From Pseudarthrobacter cellobiosi (GTDB taxonomy: Bacteria > Actinomycetota > Actinomycetes > Actinomycetales > Micrococcaceae): DNA of 64,000 nt. Where the stretch lies: assembly GCF_023913755.1 (NCBI RefSeq), contig NZ_JAMXBJ010000045.1, forward strand, positions 62,001 through 126,000, written 5' to 3'. How positions within the stretch are numbered: the first letter of the stretch is position 1; each line of letters starts with the position of its first letter. Made by a program: the position numbers and the translations under genes. Shown here piece by piece: positions 8,803-17,817 of this stretch. Below the pieces are notes generated by a model. That model did no database searches and had not been told where the DNA came from. It worked only from the letters and a program-made list of their open reading frames with translations.

Positions 8803-8839
8803 TCTCGCGTACCCGCCGTTCGAAGAGAGAGACAAGGTT

Positions 8840-9166
8840 ATGAGCAACGCTAAAGACGTAACAGATGCAAGTTTTGCTGCGGACGTACTGTCCGCCGACA
8901 AGCCAGTAATTGTGGACTTCTGGGCTGAATGGTGCGGCCCCTGCCGCAAGCTGGGACCCATCCTCGACGAGATCTCGGTCGAATACAGCGAGAAGGTTAA
9001 TGTCGTCAAGCTCAACGTCGACGACAACCCCGCCATCGCCGCCGAGTACGGAATCACGTCCATCCCTGCCGTTTACCTCTTCCAGGACGGCCAGGTGAAG
9101 AGCACTGTTATCGGTGCGAGGCCGAAGCAGTTCTTCGAAAAGGAATTTGCGGACGTCCTGTCCTAA
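8840..9166 (+). CDS. trxA: Thioredoxin
   Basis: Small dithiol protein of 108 residues that reduces disulfides in cytoplasmic proteins such as ribonucleotide reductase. The active site WCGPC gives C32 and C35, and the conserved cis-proline region TSIPAVYLF is present. ATG at 8840 is preceded by GAGAGAGACAAGG. Second gene of the trxB-trxA pair; a strong hairpin follows at 9206. It is the last conserved gene before the 5.4 kb parS-rich segment. Confidence 0.95.
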   Translation: MSNAKDVTDASFAADVLSADKPVIVDFWAEWCGPCRKLGPILDEISVEYSEKVNVVKLNVDDNPAIAAEYGITSIPAVYLFQDGQVKSTVIGARPKQFFEKEFADVLS

Positions 9167-9205
9167 TCAGGTAGGGGACTTCTGTCCCATATGACCGGTG
9201 ACACC

Positions 9206-9250
9206 GGCCTGTGGCCACTGCTTCCATGAAGCGGTGGCCACGGGCCTTTA
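9206..9250 (+). terminator. Terminator of trxB-trxA
   Basis: GTGGCCACTGCTT pairs with AAGCGGTGGCCAC (one G-U) around a short CCATG loop, extended by flanking GGCC arms, and is followed by TTTAA. Confidence 0.75.
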
Positions 9251-9442
9251 AGACCGAGCCCGTCGAAGCACAACCACATTGCATCAACCGTCAATTGTTT
9301 CCTAACTTCACTGGTTGCTCAGAGTCGCTCCTGGAGACCCAGTGCAGGGATGAGCGTCCTATCTATGAGGGCTGGTGGGCTGAAATCTCCGACTAGTCGC
9401 CCGGTCGTCATCCCAAAGTCCGGGTTTCCAGCTTCGGATTCT

Positions 9443-9458
9443 TGTTTCACGTGAAACA
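9443..9458. promoter_or_regulatory. parS site 1
   Basis: Exact TGTTTCACGTGAAACA, the ParB-binding palindrome. First copy of a duplicated 40-bp module. Confidence 0.92.
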
Positions 9459-9673
9459 TTGGCAGTCGAGATGCAGGGCCTCGTACGTCTGGTCTCGTTC
9501 ACGTGAGGGAATGGCGCACGACAATGGGAGACTTCGCAGGACGTGCGGTCTTCGTTGGATTCGGCCGCCGGGCCGCGGCAAGAACGCATAGGTTCGCCGA
9601 CAGTGGACAGAGTGTTCCCAGATTCCACCTCGCTACGGATTTCTTATGCCCGACGACGCGATCCTGAATGCTC

Positions 9674-9689
9674 TGTTTCACGTGAAACA
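9674..9689. promoter_or_regulatory. parS site 2
   Basis: Exact TGTTTCACGTGAAACA, in the second copy of the duplicated module. Confidence 0.92.
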
Positions 9690-9959
9690 TTGGCGATCGA
9701 GATGCAGGGCATCATGTGGAACATCGACAATCGCCAATCCAAGCGGCGCACGCTGTGACCACGTTCGCCGGACGGGCGCAATTTTCTTCGACGTCAGTGC
9801 ATGCTGTTCCTTCCATTCGAGTGCCGTTGTCGCACGACATGCCGCTCCGATTCAGTTTGACCCACTTGATTCAGTTCAGTCCACCGACAGTAGATCAATC
9901 CATCCAGCCTTGCACGATCGCTACGGTCATACTCTGCGCACTGATGCGTCCCCGCGCTA

Positions 9960-9975
9960 TGTTTCACGTGAAACA
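9960..9975. promoter_or_regulatory. parS site 3
   Basis: Exact TGTTTCACGTGAAACA. Confidence 0.92.
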
Positions 9976-11102
9976 CTGCCCAAACCTGCAAGAGTCTGCC
10001 CCCTCCTGCTGCTACTGGCCTGTCCGACGGCACTTCGAGCCAGTCCTTATGGATTGGGTGCACGCGATGTAGCCGTATTGCGTCCAGTCCATCGCTGAGG
10101 AGAATATCCGCGTCACGCTCGGACAATAGATCGAACTCTGAGCAGCGTAAGACAATTGGATTAGGTGGCCTAGTGGACTTCCCGCCCAGTTTCATCTCGC
10201 CGGCAAAAATATGGAACGGGAACATCGGACTACCGGAAACACCCCGACCGGGCCAGCGTTCCAGTCACGCTAGCCGCCCGTGGTTTGAATCAAACGCCGA
10301 TACTCTCGCAGTTGACGCCTAGAAGAACGGGGTTCCAAGAGTTGGTCAGACTCGATGCCGGTGGTCGGGGGAGTCGGGGCTGGCCGGAGGAAGCCAAGGG
10401 ACGCCGGGGGAAGCCAGGTGTCTGCTTGACGCAAGGATCCGAGCCACTGGAATAGATCCCTCACATCAAACGGCACTGGCCCCTCGTAAATAGCTGCCCG
10501 GTCGGAAATGCGTACAAGCCTCATCGCCAAACCGCAGCACGTCGGTAACCTGCCGCGACGGTATCCAGTTCAGTGGCAGCCTGACCAGTTGCAACAGTCC
10601 AGTCTTGTCCACCGCATGTCGACGACACAGCAACGGGCAACTCAAGATTCAGCGACCCCGCTAGCACACTCACACAGTGTTGGGAACCCGCCAGCACAGA
10701 CAAGTTGCCTACGGACGAATTCTGGACCGTGGGCCTGGAGACTCACAAAGCCCATCCGCCGCTACCTCCAGCCTCGGATGGTGGTTCGGGAGCCGCCCGG
10801 AGGCCCCGCGTCGCGCAATCGACCTGTGCTCGCCGCTCGGGTTGGCCCATTCGGGCTCATCGTCCAATTGTGACAGGTGTCCATTGATGCCGATGGCGAA
10901 GGGCAGCACATGCGGAGATAGTCTAAGTCAGATATTGCCCTGGGCCTCGCCCAACGACCGCCTCGACACACACTTGTTCCGGCCTCTTCCCTTGACAAGG
11001 CCGTACTCGTCTCAACGGGACCATACCGGGAGACCTCCTGCGCGACACTGGTGCGGGCCAGCAAAGCCGGCATGAGGACACAGATGCTCTTCCACGCCAG
11101 AC

Positions 11103-11118
11103 TGTTTCACGTGAAACA
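11103..11118. promoter_or_regulatory. parS site 4
   Basis: Exact TGTTTCACGTGAAACA, 64 bases before site 5. Confidence 0.92.
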
Positions 11119-11166
11119 TGCTCGGCCCCAGCGACGACTTCGTGGATGGCAGCACCTCGAGCGTAC

Positions 11167-11182
11167 TGTTTCACGTGAAACG
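11167..11182. promoter_or_regulatory. parS site 5 (one mismatch)
   Basis: TGTTTCACGTGAAACG; only the last base differs from the perfect palindrome. Confidence 0.85.
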
Positions 11183-11632
11183 AACTGAGCGAAAACGTCG
11201 TCCATGCCTTCTCGGGATGGGATGCTCAGGACACCGGCCTCGCATGTGTTGGATGCTAACTTCTGAGGCCAACTGCCAGATGGCCGCAACCCCACATGAA
11301 GCTCGTTGCGCCATGATCGACAGTTCGTGTATACGCGGAGCACCCATGCACAGCCCCGGCATACGAGGGCACATACTCCAGACCCAGGTATGCTCTACAC
11401 TGCCCGGCGCCCCCAATCCTGCCGCCGGGCCCTATGCAAGCTTGCGTGACGGCTGAGCCCTCGCCCAAGCCCTGCGGTCTGCTGCATCGATGGGGGACCA
11501 TCAGCCTGAACCTGGCCTGGCCTGGAAGAAGGTGATCGCCGTGTATCTGCCCGTGGCCCAAATAGGCGCTGTGGCTTCGCCGCCACGCACATCTCTGTTC
11601 GCAAGATCGCTACGGCTGCCGTCCAGTCAGTG

Positions 11633-11707
11633 AAGGACGGTACCAGAGCCGCCTTGCTCGGTCATCAGCCAAGGACGGTACCGAAGCCGCCTGCCCGGTC
11701 GTCAACA
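11633..11707 (+). repeat. 38-bp tandem pair
   Basis: AAGGACGGTACC begins at 11633 and again at 11671, and the following AGCCGCCT, CGGTC and TCA elements repeat with a few changes. Two imperfect head-to-tail copies; function unknown. Confidence 0.7.
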
Positions 11708-12011
11708 TGTCAGTCCGCACTGCAGCTCCCGACGGGAACGGCACGCATCGGAATGCGCCGATAGGATGCGCGTCTGAGCAAGGCACAAAGCACCCAGCTG
11801 CGAACGCATGCTAGGGCAGGTCATGAATCAGCTGGCTCATGCCGGCATTCCTGGTCGAACGGCGGAGCCCTAGATGCCCGACCAACTCCACCTGCAAAGG
11901 GCTAGACCAGGTGATAAATGTCAGCGGGTGACGGAATCGTACCCATCTGAAGTGTGACTGTTCGGTTCGACCGGAGGGTTCCATCGCGTTGATGTTCCAC
12001 CGAATTCGAAG

Positions 12012-12057
12012 TTATCCCCAAATGTTATCCACACCTATATCCACAGGCTTATCCACC
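12012..12057 (+). promoter_or_regulatory. Array A: four DnaA-box-like 9-mers at 12-13 bp spacing
   Basis: Same-strand 9-mers start at 12012 (TTATCCCCA), 12025 (TTATCCACA, exact consensus), 12037 (ATATCCACA) and 12049 (TTATCCACC). The spacing of 13, 12 and 12 bases keeps them close to one face of the helix. The array lies 8 kb from oriC, inside the parS cluster. Confidence 0.7.
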
Positions 12058-12248
12058 GGCCTGCAAATCGTGGATGCAGTACCCCTAGGGCGGGACTTGA
12101 GATCAGCCGACACACCCAAGCCGGCGCTTCTCCCAGGACAACTACCACGGAAGAAGCGCTTGTTCACATAGGACTGGAAATATCGCCGGAAATCCAACTA
12201 TTGACGTCGCTTTCCGTCTCGAAAGAGAGTCTGGATCGGCCTCGGTAA

Positions 12249-12264
12249 TGTTTCACGTGAAACG
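12249..12264. promoter_or_regulatory. parS site 6 (one mismatch)
   Basis: TGTTTCACGTGAAACG, lying between the two DnaA-box-like arrays. Confidence 0.85.
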
Positions 12265-12359
12265 GTACAGCAGACGCTATCCGATGCGCGTGCGGACTAC
12301 TCGTTTCAGGATCTGCTGGTGTGGGCAGAATCTCTTCGTGATGCCTGCCACCACGCAAT

Positions 12360-12404
12360 CTATCCACAAAGTTATCCACAGCGATATCCACCGCGATATC
12401 CACC
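12360..12404 (+). promoter_or_regulatory. Array B: four DnaA-box-like 9-mers at exact 12 bp spacing
   Basis: 9-mers start at 12360 (CTATCCACA), 12372 (TTATCCACA, exact), 12384 (ATATCCACC) and 12396 (ATATCCACC), all on the plus strand and exactly 12 bases apart, iteron-like. The last two share the unit GATATCCACCGC. Confidence 0.72.
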
Positions 12405-13570
12405 GCGCAGTTCACACCTACGGGCCCAAGGCTGTCTTGGCTCCATCTATTGTTGTGGCGAGTCTGCCGCGCACCATGATGAAGAGTGGGCCGAAGACTC
12501 ATAGTCTTTCGGCAGTCTCTTTCCCTAAACCAGACTCCTGTCCGACTGGCTAAAGCTGATTCATCTTCCGCCGGGCCATGGCCGGACGTGGTTGCTACTG
12601 TGGTCGCTACCCGATCGGATCCGTACCTTTCCGAACAGTCCCGTCTGTCCCGAACTGCTGCACAGAAAGACGACTCGGCTTCCAAATTCCTTCCTCTCCC
12701 GGACACTCCGAGACTGGGCCTGTTCTGTCCACCCCGCGGTCAGGTCCTAGAGGGGGCGAAGCCAAGTCGTGGAGCTGGTCTAGAAACGCACTATGGCGAG
12801 CTGCCCGGCGTCATGCTGTGACGTCTTGGAATGTAGCAGTCCTGCCCATGGATGGTGGTTCCAGATGAGGCAGCCGGCGACCCTATTGGCCAAGCCAGGG
12901 GATCGATGCGCACTCCTGAGATTCGTGTGTATCGAGGCGCCCTGCAGATTCGATTCCGTCGACTTCCCATCTCCACAGAAGACTATTCAACGAAAGGCCC
13001 GTTGGGGCCAAGGTCGTACCTGCCTGCATTCCTGCAGAGACTACCCGTGCGCCGGCGGCGGCCCGCAGCGCCGCCCTAGCCCGTCTCTTCTGAGCTGCCC
13101 CAAGCCCAGGGATCGACGCTGGCTATCAGCTCACGGCTCCTCGGATGCTCCTGGAAGCGTTCTACCCAGGCTAGCATCCCGTCAGATGAAACTGAGGCGC
13201 CAGGGTCGGGCCACCACGGACGTGAACATGCCGTGCCCCCGGCCATGTCCCGCCTCTGGATGCTGGCCCTCTGGACGGCCTGCCAAGGTCCCCTGAGCCC
13301 CGGGCCGCCATCCGCTAGTTCAGCAGCACGCTGCCTGCAGCGGATTCGACACGGCCGGCGAGGGGAGTGGGGCGGCATCATCCTCGTTGCGTGAAAAGAC
13401 CATCATCGGTTCTGAGCCATACACTCCAAGAACGCCAAACCATCTGTTCCTTCGGCGGTCGAGATAGGACGGACTCCGGGCTGTGGTCATTGAATCCCTG
13501 ACGCAGCCGGCTCACTGGCGCCGTCGGGCCATGGGGAGATGCCAGGCACGGGACGCTGGACTCGTCGCGA

Positions 13571-13586
13571 TGTTTCACGTGAAACC
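13571..13586. promoter_or_regulatory. parS site 7 (one mismatch)
   Basis: TGTTTCACGTGAAACC; last base differs. Confidence 0.85.
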
Positions 13587-13856
13587 CATTGGAAGACCAC
13601 TGGGTTTGCAGGCCGAGCCTGCTAAGCAATCTCGGCTACCTTCACGAACCTCAGTGAACTGCCTCTGAAGGAGTGTTTCTGTCCGTCCCTGGCTGCCGGC
13701 GAAGTCCCTCGGATGCTGCAAACCGGACTTCACTTCACCGCAGCCGCAGATCAGATGACGCGTTGGCGACATCATGCGTCGTGACCTCTAGGTCATACCA
13801 ACTTCATGTTCGTTCTCGATGAGGCCGCCGCCTAGATCCGGCACTTACCCTGTTGA

Positions 13857-13872
13857 TGTTTCACGTGAAACA
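13857..13872. promoter_or_regulatory. parS site 8
   Basis: Exact TGTTTCACGTGAAACA. Confidence 0.92.
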
Positions 13873-14583
13873 GCCACCGAGAGGCGCCCTCCCATCTGAA
13901 CCTGACTTTGTCGAACCCGGATATTGCCGAACCAGATTGAAGGTCAGAATACTATCTGGCGACAGGTCCGGGGCAGACGCCCATCCTGGCGCATCCCCGT
14001 AGTCAACGAGCCAGCCGGAGGCTGAGGCCAACAGCTGCACGGGTGCGCACGCTGCACACCAGCTCCCTGGAAGAGAACGGGGCAAGAGCAACGAACACGG
14101 GATTCCCGCCGCTTCGCAGGATGAGCACCGCACCGACCGATGGAAATTGTGTGAATCGACGCATTCTTGACTGTTCGGAGCAACGGAACCCACTGGGTGC
14201 ACAGCATCAAGAGTCGCATCGTAGTGTCCAGCGTTCCGCCGAATCCTCCACTCGTACCTGACTGCTCGTCTTGAGAGTTGGCGGCTCCACCACCTTCATC
14301 TCTCCCAGTGCCCACCTCCAGTGGGTCAGCAAACCCGAGCCACAGAATTCCACCGCTGCCGTAGGAACACAAGCAGAGGCGCCACTCGTTGGAGGAGTCC
14401 AGTCCTTGGAGGAGTTCAAGGCAGTGGACAGAGCCAAACTCGCGTCCCACAACCAAGAACTATTCCATCGGGCTCCGGCGTACGCCATACGAACCGCGGG
14501 CTCTGGCTTCCGCGGCGCTTCACAACCACAATGGTCACAGCCAGTATCAGCTCCGGAGTGCAAAGATGGCGTCGATACAGACG

Positions 14584-14621
14584 AAAGAAGGGCCTGTTTC
14601 ACGTGAAACAGGCCCTTCTTT
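14584..14621. terminator. 38-bp perfect palindrome after parB with parS at its centre
   Basis: Arms AAAGAAGGGCC and GGCCCTTCTTT extend parS into a perfect 38-bp palindrome beginning 12 bases past the parB stop. As RNA it would form a long GC-rich stem ending in a pyrimidine run on the parB strand, so it probably doubles as the parB terminator. Confidence 0.7.
14595..14610. promoter_or_regulatory. parS site 9
   Basis: Exact TGTTTCACGTGAAACA at the centre of the palindrome that follows parB. Confidence 0.92.
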
Positions 14622-14633
14622 GAACACGGAACG

Positions 14634-15926
14634 CTAGTTTTCAGATCCTGGCGCAAGAACTTCCATGATGCGGTTCAGGTCTTCAACACTGGCGAATTCA
14701 ATGCTGACTCGCCCCTTGCGGACACCCAGGGAAATCTTGACGTTGGTGTCTAAGCGGTCTGACAGCGAGGATGCAAGATAGTCCAGGCGCTCATGGCGGG
14801 CTCCCGGACGAGGGATGTTGTTCTTGGCAGGCTTCGCAGGATCCTGATAGAGAGTGACGGCCTCTTCGGTTGCCCGAACAGACATGCCTTCAGCCACGAT
14901 CTTCTGGGCGAGGCGTTCCATGGCTGCTGCATCCGGCAGGGCGAGCAGCGCGCGCGCGTGGCCAGCGGAAATAACGCTGGCCGCCACACGACGCTGAACC
15001 AGGGGCGGAAGTTTGAGGAGACGCAGCGTGTTCGAAACCTGGGGACGTGAACGGCCAATGCGGTCCGCAAGCTGCTCGTGAGTGGTTCCGAAGTCTTCAA
15101 GCAGCTGCTGGTAGGCCGCCGCCTCTTCCAGCGGGTTCAACTGGCTTCGATGCAGGTTCTCCAGCAGTGCATCCCTGAGGAGGTCATCATCCGTGGTGTC
15201 CCGGACAATGGCAGGGATGGTCGCCATCCCGGCCGCCTGTACTGCCCTCCAGCGACGCTCACCCATCACCAGCTCGTACGGTTCTCCACCTTCTTCGGTT
15301 GAAGTACGAACCACAATTGGCTGGAGGACGCCGATCTCGCGCACGGAGTGGATGAGCTCCGCCATGTCATCGTCATCGAAGACTGAGCGGGGCTGTTTAC
15401 GGTTCGGATGGATGTCGGTGACCGGAATCTCGGCGAAACGCACGCCGGGGACTTCCACAAGATCAACACCGTTGTCCGGCGTACTGCTCAGGGCTTCAGG
15501 TGCCTCGGATGCAGACTCGTCAGTCGCGCCTTCAACCGGCGCGGGCGCAGGGTCCACCGTCGATGTAGCTGCACCGCCCTTTACCGGAGCTTTCGCAGGA
15601 GCCTTGGCGGGAACTTTAGCGGCCGGCGGCTTGTCTGCTGCCTTGGCTGGCGGATTCGCGGGGGAGGCCGTTCTCGGCGCGGCTGTTTTCTTCGTTACCG
15701 ATGCGTCGTTGGCCTGAGCCGGCGCAACCGACTCGGAAGATGATGCATCTGAAGCTGCCCCACCGTTCCCTGAAGCATCGTCAGAGGAAGCGACTTTCTT
15801 ACGGCCTTCCGGGAAGAAGAGATCCACAGGCCGCGACACAGCGCTGCCGTTGCCCGACGCACTACCGGCGGAACTTGGAATGAGTGCGCCAAGACCGCGG
15901 CCTAGGCCACGTCGCTTTTCGCTCAT
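14634..15926 (-). CDS. parB: Chromosome partitioning protein ParB
   Basis: CTP-dependent clamp that loads at parS and organises the origin for segregation. The 430-residue protein starts [17 protein letters not shown], the conserved N-terminal ParA-contact region (LGRGL), followed by an unusually long Ala/Pro/Lys linker of roughly 120 residues, then the CTP-binding ParB/Srx fold ([19 protein letters not shown]), the helix-turn-helix parS reader ([15 protein letters not shown]) and the C-terminal dimerisation segment. Ten parS sites lie within 7.5 kb on both sides. It follows parA by 66 bases on the same strand. A 38-bp palindrome containing parS lies just after its stop. Confidence 0.95.
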   Translation of the reverse strand: MSEKRRGLGRGLGALIPSSAGSASGNGSAVSRPVDLFFPEGRKKVASSDDASGNGGAASDASSSESVAPAQANDASVTKKTAAPRTASPANPPAKAADKPPAAKVPAKAPAKAPVKGGAATSTVDPAPAPVEGATDESASEAPEALSSTPDNGVDLVEVPGVRFAEIPVTDIHPNRKQPRSVFDDDDMAELIHSVREIGVLQPIVVRTSTEEGGEPYELVMGERRWRAVQAAGMATIPAIVRDTTDDDLLRDALLENLHRSQLNPLEEAAAYQQLLEDFGTTHEQLADRIGRSRPQVSNTLRLLKLPPLVQRRVAASVISAGHARALLALPDAAAMERLAQKIVAEGMSVRATEEAVTLYQDPAKPAKNNIPRPGARHERLDYLASSLSDRLDTNVKISLGVRKGRVSIEFASVEDLNRIMEVLAPGSEN

Positions 15927-15992
15927 GGATAAATCCCTCCGATGGAAGAGCCAGACCTTGTCGGACTCCGGTTGTTGCAGTTCTTGAAGATT

Positions 15993-17060
15993 CTAGCGTT
16001 CAGCGATTTCGGCTGCGGCTTCCAGGTAAGACAGGGCTCCACTGGAGGAAGGATCGTAGGTCATGACGGTCTGCTGGTAGCTCGGAGCTTCTGAAATCCG
16101 AACGGAGCGGGGGACTACAGCACCAAGGACCTGCTCGGGGAAGTGCAGACGGACTTCCGCTGCCACCTGGGCTGCAAGGTTGGTTCGGCCGTCATACATC
16201 GTGAGGAGAATAGTGGAGACCACCAGATCCGCATTCAGGTGCTTCTGGATCATCTCAATGTTCTTAAGGAGCTGGCTGAGGCCCTCCAGGGCGTAGTACT
16301 CACACTGGATGGGGATTAGGACCTCACCGGCAGCACAGAAGGCATTAACTGTGAGCAACCCGAGGCTCGGCGGGCAGTCAATGAAGATGTAGTCGAGGCG
16401 TTCTTCGCCATTCTTCGCCCGGGTCTTGGCATAGACATCGATCGCCCTGCGGAGCCGCTGTTCACGGGCCACAAGCGAAACAAGCTCAATCTCCGCGCCG
16501 GCCAGGTGAATGGTGGCAGGAGCACAGATCAGGTTACTGATGTCCGGGCAGGGAGCCACCACGTCAGCAAGAGGGAAATCGTTGATGAGGACGTCGTAGA
16601 TGCTGTCCACATCGGCATGGTGCTCGACGCCGAGGGCGGTCGAGGCGTTGCCCTGGGGATCGATGTCAATGACCAGGACGTTCAGGCCGGCTGCGGCCAG
16701 GGCAGCGGCGATGTTCACGGTGGTGGTGGTCTTGCCGACCCCACCCTTCTGGTTGGACACCGTGAAGATACGGGTCTTCTCCGGCTTGGGAAGTTTCCGG
16801 CCAACCAGCCGTTCGCGGCGCCTGGTTTCGTGCGCGAGCTCCCGGGCGATAGGACTGGAGTCGTCCATGGTGTCCATGACGTTGATCCTGCCCCCCGTTG
16901 TTGTTTCACGTGAAACAGAGGCAAGATTTGCCATCTCTGAAACCGGATTAGGGTGACTTTCCCCTCGTCCCGGCGCGGATCCCATGCCAGCAACTGATCG
17001 TGCTGACCCCAAAGACACGAACGGGGGTATCCGTTGTGTGGAGGCTTCGCTACTGGTCAC
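15993..17060 (-). CDS. parA: Chromosome partitioning ATPase ParA
   Basis: ATPase that drives origin separation with ParB. The frame is 355 residues from a GTG at 17060. The deviant Walker A KGGVGKT is at 105-111, followed by DIDPQGNAST and DCPPSLG. The first 90 residues are poorly conserved and include SVSRET, encoded by a parS site. Mycobacterium tuberculosis ParA also contains MNVSRET at its start, so this arrangement may be conserved. In-frame internal ATGs (residues 43, 62 and 65) are alternative starts; residue 62 has a GGCAGGA-like site upstream, in which case the parS would lie in the leader rather than the coding region. Confidence 0.92.
   Translation of the reverse strand: MTSSEASTQRIPPFVSLGSARSVAGMGSAPGRGESHPNPVSEMANLASVSRETTTGGRINVMDTMDDSSPIARELAHETRRRERLVGRKLPKPEKTRIFTVSNQKGGVGKTTTTVNIAAALAAAGLNVLVIDIDPQGNASTALGVEHHADVDSIYDVLINDFPLADVVAPCPDISNLICAPATIHLAGAEIELVSLVAREQRLRRAIDVYAKTRAKNGEERLDYIFIDCPPSLGLLTVNAFCAAGEVLIPIQCEYYALEGLSQLLKNIEMIQKHLNADLVVSTILLTMYDGRTNLAAQVAAEVRLHFPEQVLGAVVPRSVRISEAPSYQQTVMTYDPSSSGALSYLEAAAEIAER
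16902..16917. promoter_or_regulatory. parS site 10, in the 5' part of parA
   Basis: Exact TGTTTCACGTGAAACA inside the long parA frame, where it encodes VSRET. The only site on the dnaA side of parB. Confidence 0.92.
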
Positions 17061-17146
17061 TGGGACACACTCACTCTCGTTCGGCTTTTGCTGCCGTTGT
17101 CTAGCCTAACCTCTTCGCCCTGCAGACCAAGGCTACCGGGCCCGGA

Positions 17147-17797
17147 CTAGGAGATCTTTCGGGACTTGTTGACGACGATCCGTACCACTGTGGTGGGTTC
17201 CTCCAGGAGGTTTTCACCGACAGTCACTACAGATGTCTGGACACCACCGAGTTTCCGGATGACCTTCGCTGCTTTTTCGATTTCCTCGCCTGCACTGCGT
17301 CCCTTAATGGCCACAACCTCGCCCTTGCCGGCGAGCAGGGGGATGGTCAGGCCAGCGAGGTTGCTCAGCGCGGAAACAGCACGGGCAGTCACAACATCAG
17401 CGTCCACCATGCCGACTGCCAGTTCAGCGCGGGTCCGCATCACCGTGACGTTTGTCAGGCCCAGATCGTCCACCACTTCCTGGAGCCAGATCACCCGGCG
17501 TTCCAGCGGTTCGATCAGTGTCAGTTGAAGGTCCGGCCGCGCGATGGCGAGGCAGAGTCCGGGAAGACCAGCCCCGCTTCCGACGTCGGCAACATGGCTG
17601 CCGTGCGCGATCTCGCTTTCGATGACGGCACAGTTGAGGACGTGCCGGCTCCACAACCGTGGGATCTCGCGCGGCCCTATCAGCCCGCGTTCCGTTCCGG
17701 ACGTGGCCAGGTGGTCTACGTAGCGTTTGGCCAGGTCCAGGCGGTCACCGAAAATCTTCTCGGCCGCCAGCAATTCTGCTGCCGTGATGTCAACCAT
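17147..17797 (-). CDS. rsmG: 16S rRNA (guanine-N7) methyltransferase RsmG (GidB)
   Basis: Methylates N7 of G527 in 16S rRNA; loss is linked to low-level streptomycin resistance in other bacteria. The 216-residue protein has the SAM-binding VADVGSGAGLPGLCLAIARP motif and the downstream LIEPLERRVIWLQEV strand-helix of the class I fold. Start ATG at 17797. Located between jag and parA on the minus strand, its usual place in this block; the 86-base gap to parA probably holds the parAB promoter. Confidence 0.94.
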   Translation of the reverse strand: MVDITAAELLAAEKIFGDRLDLAKRYVDHLATSGTERGLIGPREIPRLWSRHVLNCAVIESEIAHGSHVADVGSGAGLPGLCLAIARPDLQLTLIEPLERRVIWLQEVVDDLGLTNVTVMRTRAELAVGMVDADVVTARAVSALSNLAGLTIPLLAGKGEVVAIKGRSAGEEIEKAAKVIRKLGGVQTSVVTVGENLLEEPTTVVRIVVNKSRKIS

Positions 17798-17817
17798 TAT
17801 TAGCGGTTCAGCATTCT

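Larger units (their letters stand above)
9443..9713 (+). repeat. Duplicated 40-bp parS module
   Basis: Copies at 9443-9482 and 9674-9713 match at 37 of 40 positions: the parS site followed by TTGGC, two differing bases, then TCGAGATGCAGGGC. The match extends well beyond parS, so the module was copied as a unit. Confidence 0.85.
9251..14583. other. 5.4 kb gene-poor parS-rich segment (putative extended centromere)
   Basis: Between trxA and parB there is no reading frame with family resemblance, sustained coding style and a good ribosome-binding site together. Frames crossing the parS sites merely spell VSRET or FHVK. The segment holds nine parS sites (the last at its right edge in the palindrome after parB), two four-member arrays of DnaA-box-like 9-mers, a duplicated 40-bp parS module and a 38-bp tandem pair. 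By eye it is less GC-rich than the flanking genes; no count was made. In mycobacteria the corresponding interval carries cwlM and another gene, not seen here. It may be an extended ParB-loading region or decayed DNA retained for its sites. Confidence 0.7.

Noticed and set aside
9485..9505. Possible extra parS (GTTCACGTGAG)
   Set aside because: Only the central CACGTGA region matches; too many arm mismatches.
10270..10530. 86-codon minus-strand frame starting MAMRLVRISDRAAIY inside the parS-rich segment
   Set aside because: Somewhat protein-like, but it needs a TTG start, lacks a ribosome-binding site, and its third codon positions are less GC-biased than in neighbouring genes. Could be rescued by homology.
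12164..12706. 180-codon minus-strand frame with the repeat VDIAVDIAVDN
   Set aside because: The repeat is simply the translated 12-bp DnaA-box array, and FHVKH is translated parS; no family and no good start.
9251..14583. CRISPR array suggested by repeated parS palindromes
   Set aside because: Spacing is irregular (64 to over 1300 bases) and the repeat is the known ParB site; no cas genes.
14271..14606. 111-codon plus-strand frame ending at the parB palindrome
   Set aside because: No ribosome-binding site or recognisable domain; it ends in translated parS.
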